A stretch of 64,000 nucleotides of DNA from Kitasatospora sp. NBC_01287 (GCF_026340565.1 NZ_JAPEPB010000002.1:800766-864765), one strand, 5' to 3'. Shown: positions 48,228 to 55,704, counted from the stretch's first letter. The notes: generated by a model not told the origin, from the letters alone. Numbers and translations: made by a program.

Positions 48228-48362
48228 CTACTCGGCGGGGGCTCGCAGGAACCAGCTCAGGCGTGGATCCTCGCCGCGCTCCTTGGCCTCCTGCTGTGCC
48301 TTGCGGTACCGCGCGACCAGCTCCGCGTACTCGGGGCTGGTCCACTCGTCCTCTGCCGGCAT
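48228..48362 (-). CDS. Small helical protein after the methyltransferase (44 aa)
   Basis: ATG 48362 overlaps the methyltransferase stop (TGATG). WTSPEYAELVARYRKAQQEA is a charged helix. Last gene of this unit; unknown. Confidence 0.5.
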   Translation of the reverse strand: MPAEDEWTSPEYAELVARYRKAQQEAKERGEDPRLSWFLRAPAE

Positions 48363-49495
48363 CAGGGCTCCACTCGGTTGTCGGGACTGTTCAGCCATGG
48401 ATGCTGGCCGTCGCGATCGACGGTCAGGCCGAACCGGTCGATGCCCGGCCGGCCAGCGGCCTGCCACCAGTCGTGGGCTGCCTCCATCTCGTCCCAGAGC
48501 CGCCGCGGTCCGGACTGCCACACCGTGGACCGCTCCACCTCGTCCTGGAACACGACGGCGGCCCACGACTTGTCCGCGAGCCCGTACAACCACACCACCC
48601 GCTCGTCACCGCGCCGGTCCGTGACGTGAGTGAGGCCTGCGAGGCGCAGGCCAGCAACGAACGGAAACGCCTTCCACGGCCCGAACGGCGGCCGCGCAGC
48701 GGTTGTGCTGACGGAGGCGTCGCCGGGGAAGTCGACAGGATGCTGCGGCGGCGTGAGGCGCTGCGAGCGCATCTTCATGAACTCCACCGGGCGCAGGAAC
48801 GGGCCCGCCAGGGTGCCATCCTGGGCTGCGGTCAGACGCACCAGGGCGTCGCCGTTCTCGAAGTGCGTGCCCCACGGGGCGAGGATGACACCGCCCGGTT
48901 GGAGCTGCTCGATCCAAGCGTGCGGAATGTGCCGCATGCCGCAGGTGGCGATGATCCGATCGTAGGGCGCCCCGGCCGGGTGACCGGCAGAGCCGTCGCC
49001 TGTAATCACGGTGGGGTGGAGGCCTGCGGCGGCCAGGTGCTCGCGGGCTGCCTCGGCGACAGCAGGGTCCACTTCAATGGTCGTCACCGCGTTGTCGCCG
49101 AGCCGGTGCGCAAGCAGGCCGGCGTTCCATCCGGTGCCGGTGCCGATCTCCAGCACGCGCATGCCTGGGCTCGCGTCGAGGTCTTCGAGCATGCCGGCGA
49201 CGATGGACGGCATGCTCGCCGAGCTGGTCGGCACCGTGCCCGCCTGGGCGTCGGAGTTCCGGCCGTCGTCCCACTGGGTGACGAGCGGGATGTCCGCCGC
49301 GGCGGCCTCACCCCAAGCGTCGGGATCTGCCCGGCGGTCAACGGGCTCGCTGGCGCCGGTAAACATGTCGTGCGCCCACATCAGGTCGGGCAGGAACAGG
49401 GCCCGGGGGAGCGCGTCCATCGCGGCGGCCCACGGCCCGGATACGGGGAAGGACCGCCCCGTAGTGCCGGGGCGGTCCTGATCGGTGGCGGTCAC
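48362..49495 (-). CDS. PIMT-like (protein L-isoaspartate) O-methyltransferase
   Basis: The 377-residue product has TVPTSSASMPSIVAGMLEDL (PIMT substrate-loop motif, about 88-106), SAM motif I MRVLEIGTGTGWNAGLLAHR, VTTIEVDPAVAEAAREHL and PYDRIIATCGMRHIPHAWIE, all typical of the Pcm family. Housekeeping Pcm is about 210 residues; this one has ~160 extra C-terminal residues as in RiPP-associated homologues that methylate aspartate in a partner peptide. GTG 49495 overlaps the stop of the small 49617-49492 peptide gene. Modification of that peptide is inferred. Confidence 0.82.
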   Translation of the reverse strand: MTATDQDRPGTTGRSFPVSGPWAAAMDALPRALFLPDLMWAHDMFTGASEPVDRRADPDAWGEAAAADIPLVTQWDDGRNSDAQAGTVPTSSASMPSIVAGMLEDLDASPGMRVLEIGTGTGWNAGLLAHRLGDNAVTTIEVDPAVAEAAREHLAAAGLHPTVITGDGSAGHPAGAPYDRIIATCGMRHIPHAWIEQLQPGGVILAPWGTHFENGDALVRLTAAQDGTLAGPFLRPVEFMKMRSQRLTPPQHPVDFPGDASVSTTAARPPFGPWKAFPFVAGLRLAGLTHVTDRRGDERVVWLYGLADKSWAAVVFQDEVERSTVWQSGPRRLWDEMEAAHDWWQAAGRPGIDRFGLTVDRDGQHPWLNSPDNRVEP

Positions 49496-49617
49496 TTGCG
49501 GTGGCCCCCGTCGCCGGGGGGCGGCCCACCGTCGGGCTGTGGCTCCGGGTTCGGCACGGGCCACGGCTGGCCGGGTAGCTTGTCGCCGCCACCGTCCGCG
49601 TTGATCGTCTCGGGCAT
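49492..49617 (-). CDS. 41-residue Asp-Gly-rich peptide, candidate PIMT substrate
   Basis: GAGGAGCAGC precedes ATG 49617, and the stop overlaps the methyltransferase GTG (GTGA). The peptide is Pro/Gly/Asp-rich with Asp-Gly at residues 8-9, 29-30 and 36-37 and a basic end (HRK). Asp-Gly is the classic site of aspartimide and isoaspartate formation. Unstructured, no Cys, no membrane helix. Most likely the substrate or precursor of the adjacent PIMT-like enzyme, by analogy with imiditide-type peptides; unproven. Confidence 0.6.
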   Translation of the reverse strand: MPETINADGGGDKLPGQPWPVPNPEPQPDGGPPPGDGGHRK

Positions 49618-49735
49618 TGCTGCTCCTCTTCGAGGGTCTGCGTCAGCCCTACTCAATCGCGCGCGGCTGGCCGGCGCTAGAGCGCACCGGCGCACCGAGG
49701 GGCGCGCGTCAGCCCGCCGCAGCACGGGCGGCCCT

Positions 49736-49999
49736 CTACGGACCGACCAGGATGTTGACGACCCGGATCTGCTCTTCGCCGATCCGGTAGGAGAGCGTCA
49801 TCCCCGGGACGGCGTCATCCCCAGGCACCACGATGATGCGTCCCGACAGGTCGTCACCGGCCGTGTACGGCAGACCGATCTCCGAGTCCCGCTGGAGGCT
49901 GCGAAGTGTGTGCAGCAGCTTCTTGCGCTGCTCCGGAGTCATGGCGATGGCCGCTACCCGCGCTGCGTCGTCGAGGAAAATGTCGGGCAGGTCAGACAC
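49736..49999 (-). CDS. RelE/ParE-like toxin candidate
   Basis: The 87-residue product has helical DAARVAAIAMTPEQRKKLLH and beta strands ending SYRIGEEQIRVVNILVGP, the usual RelE/ParE closing pattern of a YRI/Y-R-V strand and I-x-V-x-x-I. Overlaps the DUF6247-like gene by 8 nt. Would cleave mRNA or inhibit growth; family assignment is moderate. Confidence 0.6.
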   Translation of the reverse strand: MSDLPDIFLDDAARVAAIAMTPEQRKKLLHTLRSLQRDSEIGLPYTAGDDLSGRIIVVPGDDAVPGMTLSYRIGEEQIRVVNILVGP

Positions 50000-50273
50000 T
50001 GACGTCCTCCCACTCGGGGAAGATCTCGGCGATCGGCGTGCCGGGCCGGTCGAACGCGGTGCGCAGCGCCTCCCCGATCTCCGGGACGGTGCGCAGGTGG
50101 AGCAGGTGCTGCCAGCCCTTGAGGTACTGGCGGATCTCGTGCAGGGGCACGTCGTCGATCTCCCGGTTGAAGCGGGCCAGGTCCGTCCCGGTGAGGACCG
50201 CGCGGAACTCGCGGATCGTCTGAGGGCTGTGGCTGTCCGGTGAGCCGTAGTGCTCGATCGGCTGTGCGGTCAT
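49992..50273 (-). CDS. DUF6247-like antitoxin candidate (93 aa)
   Basis: TIREFRAVLTGTDLARFNRE and a following helix with WQHLLHLR resemble DUF6247 proteins that often precede RelE-type toxins in actinobacteria. ATG 50273. Order (antitoxin first, overlapping the toxin) supports a toxin-antitoxin pair that could stabilise the prophage. Confidence 0.6.
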   Translation of the reverse strand: MTAQPIEHYGSPDSHSPQTIREFRAVLTGTDLARFNREIDDVPLHEIRQYLKGWQHLLHLRTVPEIGEALRTAFDRPGTPIAEIFPEWEDVSV

Positions 50274-50366
50274 GGATGGCGTCCGTTCGCTGCGGCGATG
50301 GCGGTTGGCTCCCTGTCGGGATGTGCTCACGCTACCGGGTAGCAAAGCGCGCGAGGTCGCTTTGGG

Positions 50367-50489
50367 TCAGCCGAGGAGCCGGACCTTCGCCTTCGGCAAC
50401 TCCGCCAGGCCGCCCTTGTAGACCACCTTGTACTCGGCGAGGGGGGCGGCCCCGGCGTCGGCGGGCTGGGACTTCTTGAAGAGGGCCAT
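50367..50489 (-). CDS. Small basic protein (40 aa)
   Basis: AGGAGCAGC precedes ATG 50489. MALFKKSQPADAGAAPLAEY then KVVYKGGLAELPKAKVRLLG. Similar short tails occur at the start of larger Streptomyces proteins; unknown function. Confidence 0.5.
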   Translation of the reverse strand: MALFKKSQPADAGAAPLAEYKVVYKGGLAELPKAKVRLLG

Positions 50490-50583
50490 CGTGCTGCTCC
50501 TGCTGTCGGGGACGGGCAGGAGCAGCCTCGCAGCAGAGACTGACGGGCGATCAGGGAGTTGCCAAGCTGTTACTCCGCCAGCA

Positions 50584-51399
50584 TCAGAACTCGTACTCGA
50601 CTGCGTAAAGGTGGCTGGCCTTCACCATCTCCGTTACTTCAATGACCCGGTCGTTGTTGCTGTAGACCACGCGCAGGGTGCGCAGCACGGGAAGCTTGCC
50701 CGGCATCTTGAGGGCCTTGACGTGCTCCGGGGTCGGCAGGATGGCCATCACCTTGTCAACGCAGCGGACGGGTGGGTAGCCCATGTCTGCCAGCAGGCGC
50801 GGGGTGCCACCCTTGATCTTCTTCTTCTCGGCGATCTGCGTGCCCCGGGCGATCTCGACCGGATAGTAGGACTTCACGAGCTCCGCAGGCTCATCATTCA
50901 TCGAAAGCATCTGGACTCGCAGGATCGCCACACCGCCCGCACCCAGCCCCATCGCCGCAGCCGCGTCTGCCGGCGGCCCTACCTCCGCCACCTCCAGCAG
51001 CGTGCTACTCGCGCGATCACCCTGCTTTGCCGCCTCGTCGAGCCAGCGGTAGGTCTGGCCCGGCGCAGCCGGCTCCTTGTACCTGGCGGGCGTAAGCGTC
51101 CGCTGCCGGGGCGGCTGAACAAAGATGCCGCTCCCGCGCTGGCTGCGGACTAGCCCCTCCTCGGCGAGCATGTCGTTGGCGTTCTTGATGGTCTGCGGTG
51201 CGATCCCGTACATCTCAACCAGCCGCGGCGTGGACAGCAGTTTGCTTCCGGGCGGGGAGTCGCCAGTCAGAATGCCGTACCGCAGGTAGTTAGCGACGAG
51301 CTCGTGCTGAGCCCAGCTGCTCTCATTGGCTCCCAGGCGGTCCAGCGCTTCCGCTTTCGCCTGCCTCGCCTGCGCCTTGGCGTCGTCTTCGTCAGTCAT
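50584..51399 (-). CDS. GntR/HutC-family regulator with UTRA domain
   Basis: The 271-residue product has an N-terminal winged helix (VANYLRYGILTGDSPPGSKL, STPRLVEMYGIAPQTIKNAN, LVRSQRGSGIFV) and a C-terminal UTRA ligand domain (about 130-271; VKSYYPVEIARGTQIAE). HutC/KorSA-type members repress transfer genes of Streptomyces plasmids. Its likely operators are the 22-bp sites upstream (51976, 52029) and at 47600. Three bp after the UTRA-only gene, so co-transcribed. Confidence 0.85.
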   Translation of the reverse strand: MTDEDDAKAQARQAKAEALDRLGANESSWAQHELVANYLRYGILTGDSPPGSKLLSTPRLVEMYGIAPQTIKNANDMLAEEGLVRSQRGSGIFVQPPRQRTLTPARYKEPAAPGQTYRWLDEAAKQGDRASSTLLEVAEVGPPADAAAAMGLGAGGVAILRVQMLSMNDEPAELVKSYYPVEIARGTQIAEKKKIKGGTPRLLADMGYPPVRCVDKVMAILPTPEHVKALKMPGKLPVLRTLRVVYSNNDRVIEVTEMVKASHLYAVEYEF

Positions 51400-51402
51400 G
51401 TG

Positions 51403-51945
51403 TCAGCCGATCTTGGCGATGTAGTGGAGGGTGCGCCCGCGTGCAGGCATCGTCATGGTGGTGACCTCGAACGGCTCGTCGTCGGCGTTGACTACAAGTC
51501 GGCAGACATCGAGGACCCACTCGTTGTCGTCTAGTGCGAGCGCTGTCCGCTCCCCGTCGCTGGGCTCGCGCGCCATCACTTCCTCGTGCCGGGCGTGTCC
51601 GACGTAGCCGAGTTCGGCGAGCAGGGTGACGGCGCCGCCACGGATCTTCCGGGGCTCGGCTAGGGCGGTACCTCGTGCGATGTGGGCTGGGTAATAGGAG
51701 TCGGTCAGCTCTGTTGCTTTGCCGTCGAGAGAGATGATCCGACGGCGCACGACAACTGGGGTGCCACCTGATATGCGCAGCGCGCGAGCCACGCGGGCAG
51801 GTGGGACGACCTCACCCACTTCGGTGAGCTGCTGCTCCCCCCTGTGCCCGTGCTGCTGTGCTTCCTGTTGCCAGGCGCCGGGTTCTCCTGTGGCAACCGG
51901 ACGGAGATACGGCTCTGCGTCCTCCGCCCAGTGTTCCCTGCTCAA
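51403..51945 (-). CDS. UTRA-only protein lacking a DNA-binding domain
   Basis: The 180-residue product covers only the UTRA region (VVPPARVARALRISGGTPVV; LTDSYYPAHIARGTALAEPR), clearly paralogous to the C-terminal half of 50584 but with no winged helix. AGGGGAG precedes TTG 51945. It could bind ligand alone or dimerise with the GntR protein and titrate or modulate it. Confidence 0.75.
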   Translation of the reverse strand: MSREHWAEDAEPYLRPVATGEPGAWQQEAQQHGHRGEQQLTEVGEVVPPARVARALRISGGTPVVVRRRIISLDGKATELTDSYYPAHIARGTALAEPRKIRGGAVTLLAELGYVGHARHEEVMAREPSDGERTALALDDNEWVLDVCRLVVNADDEPFEVTTMTMPARGRTLHYIAKIG

Positions 51946-51975
51946 GAGCTACTCCCCTGTGCGAATCATGATCGA

Positions 51976-51997
51976 ACGACCTTGTTGCCTTTCACGG
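51976..51997. promoter_or_regulatory. Second, weaker copy of the GntR-type site
   Basis: Sequence ACGACCTTGTTG then CCTTTCACGG shares about 15 of 22 positions with 52029-52050, upstream of TTG 51945. Confidence 0.45.
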
Positions 51998-52028
51998 TAG
52001 GGCACAAGGTTCGCTCGTGGATAGCGAG

Positions 52029-52050
52029 AGAACCTTGCAACCTTTCAAGA
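52029..52050. promoter_or_regulatory. Putative GntR operator upstream of divergent 51945/52107
   Basis: AGAACCTTGCAA then CCTTTCAAGA; 19 of 22 positions match 47600-47621 (inverted). CTATAC (52055-52060) just downstream is a possible -10 for the rightward 52107 gene. Confidence 0.65.
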
Positions 52051-52106
52051 GAAGCTATACAGTCGAGTCGTCCCCATCCGAGACGACTCGATTGGAGAGC
52101 TCACAG

Positions 52107-52334
52107 ATGCTCCCGGAGAGCCCCCCTGTACTGACCGTGAGAGAGGTGGCAACAGCTCTCCGGGTCAGCGTTCCGACCGTCTACCGCTGGGTGAAGGACG
52201 GCGAGCTCGAAGCCATCCGCCACGGGAAGCAGTGGTCCCGTGGCCAGGCCGGCCGAGGCGGAGCGATTCGCATCCCAGTTGCCGTGGTCGCCGCGAAGCT
52301 GCAAGCCATCTACGACTTGGGTGAGGTGGCGTGA
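52107..52334 (+). CDS. Excisionase/MerR-type helix-turn-helix protein (75 aa)
   Basis: LTVREVATALRVSVPTVYRW, VKDGELEAIRHGKQW is the winged HTH of Xis/BldC-like proteins, with an RGGAIRIPV wing. GGAGAGC precedes ATG. Either an excisionase-like DNA-bender or the first regulator of the rightward transfer unit; since a Gp3-like factor is present, regulation seems more likely. Confidence 0.75.
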   Translation: MLPESPPVLTVREVATALRVSVPTVYRWVKDGELEAIRHGKQWSRGQAGRGGAIRIPVAVVAAKLQAIYDLGEVA

Positions 52335-52492
52335 TGGCCGAGCCCGCTGAGCAACCGCCTACCGACCCGCTCGCCGCCGCTCAGTCCGCGGCCGCTGCGC
52401 TCACCGACTTCACTCTCACCGGCGAGCAGCGCGCCGACGCCGTCGCCGAGATCAAGGAGCACCTGCGGCAGGCCGACGAGGCCCCGCGGTGA
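52334..52492 (+). CDS. Hypothetical acidic protein (52 aa)
   Basis: TGATG overlap. Ala/Glu-rich helix (TLTGEQRADAVAEIKEHLRQ). Unknown. Confidence 0.5.
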   Translation: MAEPAEQPPTDPLAAAQSAAAALTDFTLTGEQRADAVAEIKEHLRQADEAPR

Positions 52493-52707
52493 GCGTCGAC
52501 CGGGCCCGCACGATGGGCCTCACCGCCCGGGAAATCGCCGAAGCCCTCACCGACACCCCGCTCGACGAACCCGTTGACTACCCGCACCCCTCCGCACCCC
52601 GCTTCGGCTGGGGGGCGCCCGACATCGGCGCCTGGGCCACCCGCGACATCTACGGCCGGCCCGCCGCCTGGAACGCGTTCGGCGAAAACCTCAAGGAGCA
52701 GCAGTGA
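52489..52707 (+). CDS. Hypothetical protein (72 aa)
   Basis: GTGA overlap. LTAREIAEALTDTPLDEPVD then Gly/Trp-rich tail. Unknown. Confidence 0.5.
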   Translation: MSVDRARTMGLTAREIAEALTDTPLDEPVDYPHPSAPRFGWGAPDIGAWATRDIYGRPAAWNAFGENLKEQQ

Positions 52708-52952
52708 CCACCACCTGGCCCGACGGCGTCATCGCCCGCTACCTGACCGTCGGCGGCGCCACCGTCGACATCGAGGACATCGACCCCGACCGTGTCACGG
52801 CCTGGTGTTTCAGCCCGTGCGGATCCACTCGCACGTTCCTCGGCCCGCACCTCTACGAGCAGGACCAGCCGATCCGCGACGCGAAAGCGTGGTCCCAAGC
52901 CCACGCCGAAACCTGCCGCGCCCGGCCCAGGCCGAACGGAGCCCAGCGGTGA
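52704..52952 (+). CDS. Hypothetical protein (82 aa)
   Basis: ATGA overlap. Beta-rich N-terminus (YLTVGGATVDIEDI) and a CFSPCGS element. Unknown. Confidence 0.5.
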   Translation: MTTTWPDGVIARYLTVGGATVDIEDIDPDRVTAWCFSPCGSTRTFLGPHLYEQDQPIRDAKAWSQAHAETCRARPRPNGAQR

Positions 52953-53110
52953 ACGCCCCGGTCGGCAGCCCCTGCCAGGCATGCGGTAACCCCACGGGCC
53001 CGCAGGATCCGCCCGCCCGCTTCGACGGATTCCTGATCCACGCCCGCCACCTCACCGACCCGCACAGCGGCTTCTACGGAGGCACGCCCGACACCGAGGA
53101 ACCCCAGTGA
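52949..53110 (+). CDS. Small CxxC protein (53 aa)
   Basis: GTGA overlap. CQACGNPTGPQDPPARFDGF. Unknown. Confidence 0.45.
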   Translation: MNAPVGSPCQACGNPTGPQDPPARFDGFLIHARHLTDPHSGFYGGTPDTEEPQ

Positions 53111-53232
53111 ACGCCAGCAACACGCCCGCTGAGCCGCCGCCCGCCCCGGTACTGATCCACCTCGACTGGCTGGAGACCGGAACCCCCGGCGGCAACCCCC
53201 CGAAGCCCGAAACCCCGCAGGAGCAGCAGTGA
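53107..53232 (+). CDS. Proline-rich 41-residue peptide
   Basis: GTGA overlaps at both ends. Pro/Thr-rich with one hydrophobic stretch (APVLIHLDWLETG). Unknown. Confidence 0.45.
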   Translation: MNASNTPAEPPPAPVLIHLDWLETGTPGGNPPKPETPQEQQ

Positions 53233-53357
53233 GTGTCTCCCCCGAGGCCTGGCAGGACGCGCCCGACGGGCTCTGGACGGACGAGGCCGAGGCGACCGAG
53301 GCCGACTGCTACACCGAGCAGCTCGCCGACCAGATCCTCGCCGAACTCGCCCAGTGA
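53229..53357 (+). CDS. Acidic 42-residue protein
   Basis: GTGA overlaps. EATEADCYTEQLADQILAEL is a single acidic helix. Unknown. Confidence 0.45.
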   Translation: MSVSPEAWQDAPDGLWTDEAEATEADCYTEQLADQILAELAQ

Positions 53358-53476
53358 GCGCCCTTCATCGCCATGCCGAGGACAACCTGTCCGTCGCCAC
53401 CGCGCCCTCGGCAGGCCCGCACCCCACGACCACGACCACGACGACCCGCAAGTCCAGCGCAACGCCGAAGACCTGA
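53354..53476 (+). CDS. Thr-rich 40-residue peptide
   Basis: GTGA overlap but low-complexity (ACG/ACC run). A gene-like stretch in another frame (AEDLIRILGYLADRQPVSR, ending 53523) overlaps it, so the frame here is uncertain. Confidence 0.35.
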   Translation: MSALHRHAEDNLSVATAPSAGPHPTTTTTTTRKSSATPKT

Positions 53477-53542
53477 TCCGGATCCTCGGCTACCTAGCCG
53501 ATCGCCAACCTGTCAGCCGATAGACATCGAAAGGGAACTGTC

Positions 53543-53740
53543 ATGCCCATGTTCGGAATCGGCGACGAAGTCACCGTGATCGACACCGAAGGACAGCCCA
53601 CCAAGACTCTCGGCCGCACCGGCCGAGTTGTCGACACCGCCGGAGACGAACTCGTCGCCGTCGCCGGCATCGACCACAAGGTCACCGAATGGCTCCTCGG
53701 CGAGCGCGCCTACCGCCCCGACCAGCTCAAGAAGGTCTGA
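53543..53740 (+). CDS. Small beta-barrel hypothetical protein (65 aa)
   Basis: AAAGGGAACT precedes ATG. MFGIGDEVTVIDTEGQPTKT, then GRVVDTAGDELVAVAG resembles a small SH3/KOW-like barrel. Unknown. Confidence 0.55.
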   Translation: MPMFGIGDEVTVIDTEGQPTKTLGRTGRVVDTAGDELVAVAGIDHKVTEWLLGERAYRPDQLKKV

Positions 53741-53743
53741 CCG

Positions 53744-53815
53744 GTGAACCTCGACCAGCGACTCGACCGGGCCCTCGACGGCTACAACCGCGACGTCGTC
53801 AACCCGCAGCAGTAA
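53744..53815 (+). CDS. 23-residue peptide
   Basis: GTG 53744 to TAA 53815; RLDRALDGYNRD. Kept at low confidence for its spacing of 3 bp after the preceding gene. Confidence 0.3.
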   Translation: MNLDQRLDRALDGYNRDVVNPQQ

Positions 53816-53919
53816 CTGCGCCCCGGGGCGGCCGCCCATCCGACCAAGAACGCCGGCCTCCCCAGGCCCCCCATACCCTCACAAGCCGATAGAAATCCGA
53901 CAAGACAAGGGAACCCACG

Positions 53920-54165
53920 ATGGCCGCCACTGCCACCCCCGCCGACTTCCCGATCCTCCTCCAAATGGTTGCAGCTGATCGCCGCGGCTACGTGGCCGAC
54001 AGCTTCCTGGAGCAGGCCACGACGTACGGCACCCCCGCCGAGAAGGCCCTGATCCGTCGGCACGCCATCCCCAGCCACTCGCTCAGCGGCCGAATCGAGG
54101 CCGTGATCGAGGCCCTTGCCCGGGAGCTCGGCGTCGAGATCCCGGAGCTCACGCCCCGCAGCTAG
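53920..54165 (+). CDS. Helical hypothetical protein (81 aa)
   Basis: CAAGGGAACC precedes ATG. Compact helices (DFPILLQMVAADRRGYVADS). Unknown. Confidence 0.55.
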   Translation: MAATATPADFPILLQMVAADRRGYVADSFLEQATTYGTPAEKALIRRHAIPSHSLSGRIEAVIEALARELGVEIPELTPRS

Positions 54166-54256
54166 CACTACCCCGGGGCGGCCGCCAGGTCGCCAAACTC
54201 ACCGACCTCCCCGGGCAACCCTGCCACCCGCATCGAGCAGAAGGGCCACCGCCAGT

Positions 54257-54697
54257 ATGAACATCGCCACCCACCTCATCCGCAAGGGCGCCAGCCGCAT
54301 CATCGCCGACCGCGAGGTCAAGCGGATCCGCGCCGAGCACGACGAGTTCGTCCGCAACGCGCAGATCGGCGTCACCTACTACACGATCAAGCCGTACTGC
54401 CAGTACGACGAGCAGCCCGGCCGCCCCGTCCACGTCACCTACACGTTCACCGCCCACGGCCGAGGCATCCGCGCCGGGCAGCTCATCACCGACAGCGGCA
54501 GCGGCTCCTGGGCGATCTGGTACCAGAACGGGCCCCTCACCACCACCCGGCTACCCACCGCGGTCGACCACCGGGACGCCGACGACCGGGCATTCGGCGG
54601 TGCCGCAGCCGCCGCCCAGCAGCGAGTCACCGCCGCTGTCGAAGCGGAGATGCGGCGCCTCTACCCGGCTTCCGTCGACCAGCTCATCGCGGCCTGA
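54257..54697 (+). CDS. Hypothetical protein (146 aa)
   Basis: Basic helical N-terminus (HLIRKGASRIIADREVKRIR), then a beta-rich middle with TYTFTAHGRGIRAGQLITDS. Unknown. Confidence 0.6.
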   Translation: MNIATHLIRKGASRIIADREVKRIRAEHDEFVRNAQIGVTYYTIKPYCQYDEQPGRPVHVTYTFTAHGRGIRAGQLITDSGSGSWAIWYQNGPLTTTRLPTAVDHRDADDRAFGGAAAAAQQRVTAAVEAEMRRLYPASVDQLIAA

Positions 54698-54698
54698 C

Positions 54699-54917
54699 AT
54701 GGGCCCGCACCGGGACCGTCCGATCTACGTCGTCACCGCCTCTCACCCCGACGGCAGCCCCTACCACGACTACCTGTGCACCAAGATCACCGGCGGGCCC
54801 TATCCCTGCACCGGATGCGGCCGGTCCGCCTACGGCGACAACGACCGCGACCAGAAACTCGCCAACATCCGCGCCAACGGCCTCACCCCCCACTGGCGCG
54901 TGGCCCCGGAGAACTGA
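54699..54917 (+). CDS. Zinc-finger-like protein (72 aa)
   Basis: YVVTASHPDGSPYHDYLC, CTGCGRSAYGDND suggests a zinc knuckle. One nucleotide after the preceding stop. Unknown. Confidence 0.5.
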   Translation: MGPHRDRPIYVVTASHPDGSPYHDYLCTKITGGPYPCTGCGRSAYGDNDRDQKLANIRANGLTPHWRVAPEN

Positions 54918-54918
54918 C

Positions 54919-55011
54919 GTGCACCGGATCGGCTACTACGCCATCGCCCTCGGCGTGCTGATCGCCGCCACCGAAGCCATCACCCGGCCGACCATCACGA
55001 CCCGGAGCTGA
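54919..55011 (+). CDS. 30-residue membrane peptide
   Basis: GTG start; one helix (GYYAIALGVLIAATEAI). Positions of start and stop fit neighbours. Unknown. Confidence 0.4.
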   Translation: MHRIGYYAIALGVLIAATEAITRPTITTRS

Positions 55012-55012
55012 C

Positions 55013-55195
55013 ATGGACCCCCGAGAGACAGCCGACGCCTACCGCCGTGCCCGCCGCGCCGGAGACGACGACCTGTGCAAGCAGATCGTCGGCGAGGTGA
55101 CCGCCCGGTTCGCCACCCGAACGACCGACGGAACTGAACTCGCTGCGCTCTACCGGGCCAACCGCGACACCCCGCTCGCTCAGCCCAATGCCTGA
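55013..55195 (+). CDS. Hypothetical helical protein (60 aa)
   Basis: Immediately after the previous stop. AYRRARRAGDDDLCKQIVGE is amphipathic. Unknown. Followed by the first copy of a 19-bp intergenic repeat. Confidence 0.5.
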   Translation: MDPRETADAYRRARRAGDDDLCKQIVGEVTARFATRTTDGTELAALYRANRDTPLAQPNA

Positions 55196-55438
55196 TCGCC
55201 GTACGGCGCCTCCACTGACAGGGAGTCCACACATGAGGCACTTCAGCTACCACGCCACCGTCCGCGACTTCCACGGACGTGTCCTGTTCCAGGTCGGCAA
55301 TCCCGGCATTCCCGTCTCCAACGACCAGGCCACCGACGAGCAGATCCGCCAAGAGATCAAGCGCATCCTCATCGAAGGCCAGCAGTGGGAGATCAACCTC
55401 ACCCGCGTCAGCTGAGCAACTGATCGCCGTACGGCGCC
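55192..55438. repeat. 19-bp intergenic direct repeats
   Basis: CTGATCGCCGTACGGCGCC occurs identically at 55192-55210 and 55420-55438, each just before or at a gene start and containing the palindrome GCCGTACGGC. A related copy at 55722-55738 shares CGGCGCCGCACAGCCCC with 55432-55448. Confidence 0.7.
55233..55415 (+). CDS. Hypothetical protein (60 aa)
   Basis: AGGGAGTCC precedes ATG. Beta-alpha product (FSYHATVRDFHGRVLFQVGN). Unknown. Confidence 0.5.
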   Translation: MRHFSYHATVRDFHGRVLFQVGNPGIPVSNDQATDEQIRQEIKRILIEGQQWEINLTRVS

Positions 55439-55473
55439 GCACAGCCCCGCCATCAACCCCAAAGGACCACCCC

Positions 55474-55704
55474 ATGCCCACCTTGTCGCTGACCCGCGAC
55501 GGAGCCGACACCCCGGTCCCGCTCGGCGACTACGCCGGCACCCTCATCACCGAACTGCACGACACCATCGGAGCTGGCGTCAGCGTCAGGCAGATCACCA
55601 CCCAGGTCACGGCCCCCCACACCCTGGGCTCACTTGCCGCCGGACTCACCACCCTGCTCCACGTGCCCGGCGCCGTAGTCGACCTCGCCATCACCTCCAG
55701 GTAG
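55474..55704 (+). CDS. Hypothetical protein (76 aa)
   Basis: AAAGGACC precedes ATG. Hydrophobic C-terminal helix (TLGSLAAGLTTLLHVPGAVV). Unknown. Confidence 0.5.
   Translation: MPTLSLTRDGADTPVPLGDYAGTLITELHDTIGAGVSVRQITTQVTAPHTLGSLAAGLTTLLHVPGAVVDLAITSR

Noticed and set aside
48197..50002. 601-residue rightward open frame
   Set aside because: Antisense to the methyltransferase, peptide and toxin genes; Arg/Gly/Pro-rich shadow typical of high-GC codon bias.
53233..53523. Alternative frame ending in AEDLIRILGYLADRQPVSR
   Set aside because: C-terminal part looks gene-like, but no start or ribosome site can be matched; noted as doubt on the 53354 peptide.
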